Origin: Pseudomonadota bacterium
GTDB lineage: Bacteria; Pseudomonadota; Alphaproteobacteria; Rhizobiales; Afifellaceae
Reading direction: 5' to 3'
Assembly: GCA_023417735.1 (NCBI GenBank)
Contig: JAEZEK010000123.1
Span: forward strand, 1-8,933
DNA: 8,933 nucleotides
Made by a program: the position numbers and the translations under genes
Shown here: piece by piece, positions 1 through 8,933 of the stretch
Position numbering within the stretch: position 1 is the stretch's first letter
Layout of the letters: each line of letters begins with the position of its first letter
Notes under the pieces: generated by a model
Database searches by the model: none
Seen by the model: the letters and a program-made list of their open reading frames with translations, nothing else
Told to the model about the DNA's origin: nothing

Positions 1-321
1 ATGGTGGAGGGCGGCGACGTCGCCGTGGTGCGCGGGGTGGCGCTCAGCGACGAGGACCGCGTTCGCGCCTACGCGATCGAGCGCCTGATGTGCGACTTCC
101 GGCTCTCCAACTCGGCCCTGAAGGCACGCTTCGGCGAGCGGGCCGAGGAGGTCATCGACGAGGCCGGGTTCCTCGCCGAGCACGACCCGGAGGGCTTCCT
201 CGTGCCGGGTCCGGACGGGATCGAGGTGACGGCCAAGGGACGCCCGTTCGTGCGTTCGGTCTGCGCCTCGCTCGACCCCTATTTCCTGGCCGGCAAGGGG
301 CGCCATTCCGTCGCGGTCTGA
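1..321 (+). CDS. hemN: Oxygen-independent coproporphyrinogen III oxidase, C-terminal part (5' end outside window)
   Basis: This is the last 106 codons of a gene that begins before the window; the ATG at base 1 is probably an internal Met. HemN is a cytoplasmic radical-SAM enzyme that decarboxylates coproporphyrinogen III to protoporphyrinogen IX without oxygen, in heme synthesis. The visible part matches the HemN C-terminal domain: RGVALSDEDRVR at residues 11-22, then the conserved IERLMCDF at 26-33, and a tail with KGRPFVRSV at 79-87 and a short C-terminal end after DPYFLAGKGRHS. Whole HemN proteins are about 450 residues, so the radical-SAM core with its CxxxCxxC cluster site lies upstream and cannot be checked. 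A HemN paralogue or HemZ-type protein is possible, but the LMCDF and GRPFVR stretches favour true HemN. A weak terminator-like hairpin follows the stop. Confidence 0.85.
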   Translation: MVEGGDVAVVRGVALSDEDRVRAYAIERLMCDFRLSNSALKARFGERAEEVIDEAGFLAEHDPEGFLVPGPDGIEVTAKGRPFVRSVCASLDPYFLAGKGRHSVAV

Positions 322-335
322 CCTCCTCCTGAGGG

Positions 336-364
336 CCTCTCCGATCGTTCGCCGGAGGGGTTTG
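336..364 (+). terminator. Possible rho-independent terminator of hemN
   Basis: An 8-bp stem (336-343 with 353-360, one T-G wobble) and a 9-nt loop begin 15 bases after the hemN stop. The hairpin is followed by only three T residues (361-363), so it is a weak candidate. It sits before the ibpA promoter, which fits separation of the two genes. Confidence 0.45.
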
Positions 365-403
365 CGAACCGCCTGAAAAAATGGCGCGGGTCCCTTCCGG
401 CAC

Positions 404-434
404 CCCTTGAACGGCCGTTTTCTGCCTCCCATCT
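404..434 (+). promoter_or_regulatory. Heat-shock (RpoH / sigma-32 type) promoter of ibpA
   Basis: The -35 element CCCTTGAA at 404-411 matches the core of the sigma-32 consensus exactly. The -10 element TCCCATCT at 427-434 differs from CCCCATnT at one base. The spacer between them is 15 nt, within the 13-17 nt known for this promoter class. Transcription would begin near 440-442, exactly where the first hairpin of the leader begins, giving a leader of about 95 nt. The downstream gene encodes a small heat shock protein, which is classically RpoH-controlled. The promoter is called from sequence only. Confidence 0.75.
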
Positions 435-440
435 CATTTA

Positions 441-541
441 CGCGGGTGCCGCATGGACCCGCAGGCCGGCTCGCCCCGCCAGATCGGGGGGCCCTGCCGG
501 CCACGCAGATCAGTCGCTCACTGGAGGGCAGAAATATGCGT
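441..541 (+). promoter_or_regulatory. ROSE-like RNA thermometer in the ibpA 5' leader
   Basis: The leader folds by eye into three adjacent hairpins. Hairpin I pairs 442-447 with 457-462. Hairpin II pairs 464-470 with 496-502 and carries an inner stem of 474-478 with 485-489. Hairpin III pairs 503-507 with 537-541 and 509-510 with 534-535. It continues with 513-515 paired to 527-529 and 517-519 paired to 524-526, leaving G516 bulged and a 4-nt loop. The Shine-Dalgarno GGAGGG (523-528) lies opposite UCGCU (514-518), which fits the UYGCU signature of ROSE elements, including the bulged G that is functionally important in known ROSE RNAs. The AUG (536-538) lies in the lower stem, with its U and G paired. 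Melting on heating would free the ribosome site. The pairing is hand-derived, not computed. Confidence 0.78.
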
Positions 542-1018
542 CAGTTCGACCTCAATCCCCTTTATCGTTCGACGGTCGGCTTCGACCGTCTCTTCAACAT
601 GCTCGACTCCCTCGGCAACGTCGAGGCGAGCCAGCCGACCTATCCGCCGTACAACATCGAGCGGACCGGCGAGAACGCCTACCGCATCACGATGGCCGTC
701 GCCGGCTTCGGCGAAGCCGACATCGAGATCGAGTCCAAGGAGAACGTCCTCACCGTGAAGGGCGACAAGAAGGAGACGGCCGAGGAGAAGAGCCGCGAGG
801 TGCTGTATCGCGGCATCGCCGCGCGCGCCTTCGAGCGCCGCTTCCAGCTCGCCGACCATGTCGAGGTCCGGGGCGCGAGCCTCGAGAACGGCCTCCTTCA
901 CATCGAGCTCGTGCGCGAGATCCCCGAGGCCATGAAGCCGCGCAAGATCGCGATCGGCAACGGCACGCGCCAGATCGACGCCACGGTCAGCCGGCCGGCC
1001 GAAGCCAAGGCCGCGTAA
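536..1018 (+). CDS. ibpA: Small heat shock protein, Hsp20 / IbpA family
   Basis: This 160-residue ATP-independent holdase binds unfolding proteins in the cytoplasm and passes them to DnaK and ClpB. The N-terminus MRQFDLNPLYRSTVGFDRLF is the IbpA/class A type. The alpha-crystallin domain spans about residues 38-130, with the hallmark ASLENGLL at 114-121 and YRGIAARAFERRF at 91-103. The C-terminal I-A-I (138-140) is the I-x-I motif that joins dimers into oligomers, followed by a 20-residue flexible tail. The ATG at 536 is chosen because the IbpA homology begins there and GGAGGG lies 7 nt upstream. A longer reading from a TTG at 407 would put the promoter and leader inside the gene and is rejected. 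Control is likely double: an RpoH promoter for transcription and a ROSE-like thermometer for translation. Other Hsp20 paralogues are common in this group, so the symbol marks family, not strict orthology. Confidence 0.95.
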   Translation: MRQFDLNPLYRSTVGFDRLFNMLDSLGNVEASQPTYPPYNIERTGENAYRITMAVAGFGEADIEIESKENVLTVKGDKKETAEEKSREVLYRGIAARAFERRFQLADHVEVRGASLENGLLHIELVREIPEAMKPRKIAIGNGTRQIDATVSRPAEAKAA

Positions 1019-1024
1019 AGGCCC

Positions 1025-1080
1025 GTCGGCACGGTCCGACTTCCGAGCGCCCCGCGCCCCGCGCGGGGCGCATTGCGTTT
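1025..1080. terminator. Convergent terminator hairpins between ibpA and the aldolase gene
   Basis: A perfect 10-bp G/C stem pairs 1047-1056 with 1062-1071 around a 5-nt loop, and it is followed by ATTGCGTTT. A smaller 5-bp hairpin (1025-1029 with 1036-1040) lies just before it. The region sits between the ibpA stop (1018) and the stop of the opposing gene (1080), so the large hairpin could serve both strands. Neither side has a clean run of T residues, so termination may rely on stem strength or Rho. Confidence 0.65.
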
Positions 1081-2144
1081 CAGGCTTCGACCCGCGCCCC
1101 CACCGCGTCGACGAAGCGGTCGACCTCCTCCGCCGTCGTCGCGAAGCTCGTCACCAGCCGGTAGAGCCCCTCGTCGCCGTCGAGCGGGACCGAGCCGTCG
1201 GCCGGAGGGTGCCAGTCGTAGAACTGCGCGCCCGCCGCCTGCAGACGCTCGGCCGCGTCGCGCTTGAGGACGACGAAGACCTCGTTGGCGTCGGTCGGCC
1301 AGGCGAGCCGGGACTGCGGGCCGGCATCCAGCCCTTCCCGCAGCCGGTCCGCCATCGCATTGCTATGGCCCGCGAGCCGGAGCCACAGCCCGTCGGCCAG
1401 GTAGGCCTCCAACTGCGCCGCGACGAAGCGCATCTTCGAGAAGAGCTGCCCGGCACGCTTCCGCAGATACGGCATCTCGCGGAAGAGATCCGGTTCGAAC
1501 GCGACGACCGCCTCGGCGAACAGGCAGCCGTTCTTGGTCGCGCCGAAGGACATCAGGCTCACTCCCGCCCGCCAGGTGATGTCCGCCGGGGCGCAGCCGA
1601 GCCGCGCGGCGGCGTTCGCGAATCGCGAGCCGTCCATGTGGAGCGGCAGGCCGCGCCGGCCGGCCGTCTCCGCGACCCGGCGCACCTCCTCGACCGAATA
1701 GACCGTCCCCGCCTCGCTGGCCTGCGTGATGGTGACGCCGACCGGCTGCCCGGCATGCACGAAATCGGGCGGGAAACGGGTCATCGCCCGCTCCAGGGCG
1801 CCCGGATCGACCTTGCCGGCCGCGCCGCCGACGGGCATGAGCCGTCCGCCCCCCGCCTGGAACTCGACCCCCCCGCACTCGTCCTCGTAGACGTGGCTGC
1901 CGGAATGGCAGAACACCACGCCGCCCGGCCGGGCGAGCGCGGCGAGCGCGATCGCGTTCGCCGCGCTGCCGGTCCCGACCGGGAAGACGGCGACATCGCG
2001 CTCGAACAGCGCGCCGAACCGCTCGCCGACCCGCCGGTCAATCTCGCTCTCGCCGTAGGCGCGGCCGAACCGCCCCGCCTCGCGGGCGACCGCGTCGAGG
2101 ATCTCGGGCGCGGCGCCCGCCCAATTGTCGCTTGCGAAGTACAT
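1080..2144 (-). CDS. ltaE: Low-specificity L-threonine aldolase (PLP-dependent)
   Basis: This 354-residue protein belongs to the beta-eliminating lyase/threonine aldolase family (PLP fold type I). These enzymes cleave L-threonine or L-allo-threonine to glycine and acetaldehyde in the cytoplasm. It starts with the family's MYFASDNWAG. GTGSAANAIAL (57-67) is the phosphate-binding region, and H84 in SHVYEDE is likely the ring-stacking histidine. LHMDGSRFANA (168-178) carries D171, which pairs with the PLP nitrogen, and K204 in SFGATKNG is the expected Schiff-base lysine. Length is normal. The start at 2144 is chosen from this homology; only a poor AAGGG sits about 14 nt upstream, so initiation may be weak or coupled. 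An upstream in-frame GTG at 2240 adds 32 residues not typical of the family. The gene is divergent from gltB and convergent with ibpA. Exact stereospecificity (L-threonine, allo-threonine or phenylserine) cannot be told. Confidence 0.88.
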   Translation of the reverse strand: MYFASDNWAGAAPEILDAVAREAGRFGRAYGESEIDRRVGERFGALFERDVAVFPVGTGSAANAIALAALARPGGVVFCHSGSHVYEDECGGVEFQAGGGRLMPVGGAAGKVDPGALERAMTRFPPDFVHAGQPVGVTITQASEAGTVYSVEEVRRVAETAGRRGLPLHMDGSRFANAAARLGCAPADITWRAGVSLMSFGATKNGCLFAEAVVAFEPDLFREMPYLRKRAGQLFSKMRFVAAQLEAYLADGLWLRLAGHSNAMADRLREGLDAGPQSRLAWPTDANEVFVVLKRDAAERLQAAGAQFYDWHPPADGSVPLDGDEGLYRLVTSFATTAEEVDRFVDAVGARVEA

Positions 2145-2274
2145 GGCCGGGAGGCTTACCCTTCGCGCCTGCCGATGAAAAGGCCGGCAGGGACCGCCGG
2201 CGCCCGCGCCCTCGGCTCCGATGCCGCGGCGCGTGAGCACCCGCAGGTCTTGCCGTGTTCCTGAATCTTTGGCA

Positions 2275-2302
2275 TTGTGGCAAGAAAGGACAGGGATACT
2301 GT
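2275..2302 (+). promoter_or_regulatory. Candidate housekeeping promoter for gltBD
   Basis: TTGTGG (2275-2280) and TACTGT (2297-2302) are 16 nt apart. They share the TTG of the -35 box and the three most conserved bases (T, A, last T) of the -10 box. They lie in the most A/T-rich part of the intergenic region, and the -10 overlaps the palindrome at 2287-2305. The match is weak; it would give a leader of about 230 nt before gltB. Confidence 0.3.
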
Positions 2303-2305
2303 CCT
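2287..2305. promoter_or_regulatory. Operator-like perfect inverted repeat (7-5-7) upstream of gltB
   Basis: AGGACAG and CTGTCCT are exact reverse complements separated by GGATA. The size and symmetry suit a dimeric DNA-binding regulator, and the site overlaps the candidate gltB -10 box. As RNA it would form a 7-bp hairpin followed by ATTTG, so it could also act in the transcript. I cannot assign it to a named regulator. Confidence 0.5.
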
Positions 2306-2317
2306 ATTTGCCGGCGG

Positions 2318-2368
2318 CGTCCGACCTGCCCGGACCTTCCGTTCGATCTGTGTTAGAGGGGTCGGACG
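2318..2368 (+). repeat. Long-range 9-bp inverted repeat in the gltB leader
   Basis: CGTCCGACC (2318-2326) is an exact reverse complement of GGTCGGACG (2360-2368). The 33 bases between them hold a small CGGA/TCCG hairpin (2331-2341). If transcription begins near 2309 this stem would form at the very 5' end of the gltB mRNA. No known riboswitch class was recognised. Confidence 0.45.
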
Positions 2369-2488
2369 GGGCTGGCGGGTGATTGCTGCGCGAGCCGATT
2401 GGCCGGGGGCCTTGTGCGCCTTCGCGGGCTGCCTGCCGGCGACGGCCCGGACCCGATGCTCTGCCGCGCCGGCGAGGCGGGTGGATGC

Positions 2489-2502
2489 GGTGCCCGGGCA
2501 CC
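2489..2502. repeat. Perfect 14-bp palindrome 36 bp before gltB
   Basis: GGTGCCCGGGCACC reads the same on both strands. It is followed by an A-rich stretch and by a second small inverted repeat, CTACG (2502-2506) with CGTAG (2524-2528), just before the gltB ribosome site. It may be a protein-binding site or a leader hairpin (5-bp stem with a CCGG loop). Confidence 0.45.
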
Positions 2503-2529
2503 TACGAAAAACGATACACCGGACGTAGT

Positions 2530-2534
2530 GAGGA
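2530..2534 (+). promoter_or_regulatory. Ribosome binding site of gltB
   Basis: GAGGA lies 4 nt before the ATG at 2539. It supports this start over the in-frame ATG at 2620, which has no purine-rich site before it. Confidence 0.6.
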
Positions 2535-2538
2535 CGAC

Positions 2539-7272
<4,734 letters not shown>

Positions 7273-7273
7273 C

Positions 7274-7279
7274 AGGAGG
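7274..7279 (+). promoter_or_regulatory. Ribosome binding site of gltD
   Basis: AGGAGG lies 5 nt before the ATG at 7285 and 2 nt after the gltB stop. This is a near-perfect site that fixes the gltD start and suits strong, possibly coupled, translation within the operon. Confidence 0.85.
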
Positions 7280-7284
7280 CACTC

Positions 7285-8724
7285 ATGGGCAAGGTGACAG
7301 GCTTCCTGGAAATCGACCGCCAGGAGCAACGATACCAGCCGGCATCCGATCGGGTCCGGCATTTCCGGGAATTCGTTCTTCCGCTTCCGGACGGCGAGCT
7401 TCGCCGGCAGGCGGCGCGCTGCATGGACTGCGGCATTCCCTATTGCCACGGTCCGACCGGCTGCCCGGTCCACAACCAGATCCCCGACTGGAACGACCTC
7501 GTCTACCAGGGCGACTGGGAGGAGGCCGCGCGCAATCTCCTCTCCACCAACAACTTCCCGGAGTTCACCGGCCGCATCTGCCCGGCGCCCTGCGAAGAGG
7601 CGTGCACTTTGAACCTCGAGGACATCCCGGTCACGATCAAGACGATCGAGCAGGCGATCGCCGACAAGGCCTGGGAGCTCGGGCTGATGCGCCCCGAGCC
7701 CGCCGAGGCGAAGACCGGCCGGCGTGTCGCGATCGTCGGCTCGGGCCCGGCGGGCCTCGCCGCCGCCCAGCAGCTCGCCCGTGCCGGCCACGACGTCCAT
7801 GTCTACGAGCGCGAGCCGAAGGCCGGCGGGCTGCTCCGCTACGGCATTCCCGACTTCAAGATGGAGAAGCACCACATCGACCGCCGCGTCGCGCAGATGG
7901 AGGCGGAGGGCGTCGTGTTCCATTACGGCGTCGATGTCGGCGTCGGGACGCCGATGCAGGCGCTGATCGACGGCCACGACGCCGTCCTGATCGCCGCCGG
8001 GGCGGAGCACCCGCGCGATCCCGGCATCGGCGGGATGGACCTCGAGGGCGTGCACTACGCCATGCCCTACCTCGTCCAGTCGAACCGCCGGGTGAACGGG
8101 GAGAAGGTCCCCGACCGCGGCTCGCCGGAGGAGATCTGGGCCGGTCGCCAGCACGTCGTGGTGGTCGGCGGCGGCGACACGGCGTCGGACTGCGTCGGCA
8201 CCGCGTTCCGGCAGGGCGCGCTCTCCGTCACCCAGCTCGACATCCGGCCGATGCCGCCGAAGCACGAGGACAAGAACCTGATCTGGCCGTACTGGCCGAC
8301 CAAGCTCAGGACCTCGTCCAGCCAGGCCGAGGGCGCGGAGCGCGAGTTCCAGGCGGCGACGCTCGAGTTCGTGGGGCGGAACGGCCGGCTCACCGGCGTG
8401 AAATGCGCGCGCGTCGACGAGCGGCGCCGGCCGGTCGAAGGCACCGAGTTCATCATCCGGGCCGATCTCGCCTTCATCGCGATCGGCTTCGCCGGCCCCC
8501 GCCAGGACACGTTCCTGAGCGAGGCTGCCGGCAGCCTCGCCACCGACCGCCGGACCAACGTAGCGGCGAACGAGAAGGATTACCGCACGAGCGTCGGCAA
8601 GGTGTTCGCCGCCGGCGACGTCAGGCGCGGCCAGTCGCTGGTCGTCTGGGCGATCCGGGAGGGCCGGCAGGCGGCCCGCTCCATCGACCTCGCCCTGATG
8701 GGCCGGACCGACCTCCCGCTCTGA
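7285..8724 (+). CDS. gltD: Glutamate synthase (NADPH), small (beta) subunit
   Basis: This 479-residue flavoprotein takes hydride from NADPH onto FAD and passes electrons through iron-sulfur clusters to FMN in GltB. The N-terminal part carries the cysteines for two 4Fe-4S clusters: C46, C49, C54 and C60 (CMDCGIPYC...[11 protein letters not shown]), and C99, C103 and C107 (CPAPCEEAC). The FAD-binding VGSGPAG is at 151-157 with an acidic YEREP after it. A second Rossmann motif, VVGGGDTAS (293-301), binds NADPH. The end has the family's [24 protein letters not shown] (441-464), closing the FAD site. The length is typical of bacterial GltD (about 470-490). It lies 12 nt after gltB and in the same reading frame, and it has its own strong ribosome site. 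Related proteins (PreT, NfnB, AegA) share the fold, but adjacency to gltB and the GltD-type N-terminus decide the call. Confidence 0.98.
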   Translation: MGKVTGFLEIDRQEQRYQPASDRVRHFREFVLPLPDGELRRQAARCMDCGIPYCHGPTGCPVHNQIPDWNDLVYQGDWEEAARNLLSTNNFPEFTGRICPAPCEEACTLNLEDIPVTIKTIEQAIADKAWELGLMRPEPAEAKTGRRVAIVGSGPAGLAAAQQLARAGHDVHVYEREPKAGGLLRYGIPDFKMEKHHIDRRVAQMEAEGVVFHYGVDVGVGTPMQALIDGHDAVLIAAGAEHPRDPGIGGMDLEGVHYAMPYLVQSNRRVNGEKVPDRGSPEEIWAGRQHVVVVGGGDTASDCVGTAFRQGALSVTQLDIRPMPPKHEDKNLIWPYWPTKLRTSSSQAEGAEREFQAATLEFVGRNGRLTGVKCARVDERRRPVEGTEFIIRADLAFIAIGFAGPRQDTFLSEAAGSLATDRRTNVAANEKDYRTSVGKVFAAGDVRRGQSLVVWAIREGRQAARSIDLALMGRTDLPL

Positions 8725-8743
8725 GCGGGGCGGGACTGCTCAG
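8721..8743. repeat. Inverted repeat spanning the convergent stop codons
   Basis: CTGAGC (8721-8726) and GCTCAG (8738-8743) are exact reverse complements around an 11-nt G-rich spacer. Each arm holds the TGA stop of one of the two convergent genes. The symmetry partly follows from both genes ending in TGAGC. The stem is short and has no T-run, so terminator function is doubtful. Confidence 0.35.
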
Positions 8744-8933
8744 CGGCGCGGCGGCCACGCGTAGTCGTCGACGCGGCGGACGGGGCGGGCTGACGAGCCC
8801 TCCCCCCGGATCGTCTCGATCGACAGGCCGCCGGCGCGGTTCGCCTCGGGCGGGGCGGCCTTCGAGAGTTCCTCGCCCACGCGCACCGGCACGGTGTCGA
8901 TCGACGCCATCGGCGAAATGACCGGCTCCTTCC
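8740..8933 (-). CDS. Unrecognised protein, C-terminal 63 residues (5' end outside window)
   Basis: On the - strand an open frame runs from the window edge to a TGA at 8740-8742. It encodes 63 residues ending in [13 protein letters not shown]. Nearly every codon ends in G or C, just like the neighbouring genes, which supports real coding. The sequence is rich in Ala, Pro, Arg and Glu, has no membrane segment or cysteine, and looks like a flexible tail of a larger protein. No family can be named from this part. It converges on gltD with 15 bases between the stops. Confidence 0.6.
   Translation of the reverse strand, partial: KEPVISPMASIDTVPVRVGEELSKAAPPEANRAGGLSIETIRGEGSSARPVRRVDDYAWPPRR

Larger units (their letters stand above)
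2145..2538. other. Divergent intergenic region between ltaE and gltB
   Basis: These 394 bases separate two genes that read away from each other and must hold both promoters. The stretch 2261-2310 is clearly richer in A/T than its surroundings. It contains an imperfect palindrome (TTGGCATTGTGGCAA, 2269-2283) and a perfect 7-5-7 palindrome (2287-2305). Between there and gltB the DNA is GC-rich with further inverted repeats (2318-2368, 2489-2502, 2502-2528). No RNA gene or convincing protein gene is seen; a 39-codon reading frame on the - strand (2156-2275) is discussed as a finding. No clear ltaE promoter could be picked out. Confidence 0.8.

Noticed and set aside
407..535. A TTG-initiated 43-residue N-terminal extension of the small heat shock protein.
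   Set aside because: The TTG is part of the -35 box of the heat-shock promoter, the extension has no homology to IbpA, and the ATG at 536 has an excellent ribosome site.
1209..2264. A 351-codon + strand frame opposite the threonine aldolase gene.
   Set aside because: A shadow of the - strand gene, which has family motifs including the PLP lysine; the + frame shows none.
2373..2387. Sigma-54-like TGGC...TTGCT upstream of gltB, attractive for a nitrogen gene.
   Set aside because: The distance between the GG and GC doublets is one base short of the strict sigma-54 spacing, and the -24 box has CGG instead of CAC.
2277..2528. An 83-codon + strand frame in the gltB leader ending 10 bases before gltB.
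   Set aside because: It starts at a GTG with no ribosome site and uses codons such as AGA, AGG, CTA and TTT that the neighbouring genes avoid; it also spans the palindromes.

Overview
The window looks like a piece of a high-GC alphaproteobacterial chromosome, most likely Hyphomicrobiales (Rhizobiales). The clues are very strong G/C preference at codon third positions, typical alphaproteobacterial versions of HemN, IbpA, GltB and GltD, and an IbpA leader that fits the ROSE thermometer class first described in rhizobia. Genus cannot be read from this sequence. All the protein families are housekeeping or stress genes. I see no tRNA, rRNA, insertion sequence, prophage, CRISPR array or attachment site.

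Layout, left to right: the 3' end of hemN (oxygen-independent coproporphyrinogen III oxidase, + strand) is followed by a possible terminator hairpin. A heat-shock promoter then leads into a leader RNA of about 95 nt made of three end-to-end hairpins, the last of which covers both the Shine-Dalgarno sequence and the start codon of a small heat shock protein gene (ibpA, + strand). A strong GC hairpin separates ibpA from a convergent low-specificity L-threonine aldolase gene (- strand). A 394-bp divergent intergenic region with several palindromes follows. The gltB-gltD operon (+ strand, 12 nt between genes) fills most of the rest, encoding the large and small subunits of NADPH-dependent glutamate synthase. 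The last ~190 bases hold the 3' end of an unrecognised gene on the - strand, convergent with gltD.

How the genes work together: GltB hydrolyses glutamine, channels ammonia to 2-oxoglutarate and makes two glutamates, using electrons that GltD draws from NADPH; this is the core of ammonia assimilation. The aldolase gene, divergent from gltB, acts in threonine/glycine metabolism. The other genes look like unrelated single units.

The most interesting signal is the ibpA control region: an RpoH-type promoter at 404-434 and a ROSE-like RNA thermometer at about 441-541. The gltB upstream region is the second most interesting: an operator-like 7-5-7 palindrome, a 9-bp long-range inverted repeat and a perfect 14-bp palindrome, none of which I can assign to a known regulator. 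I did not find a wholly new multi-gene system here.
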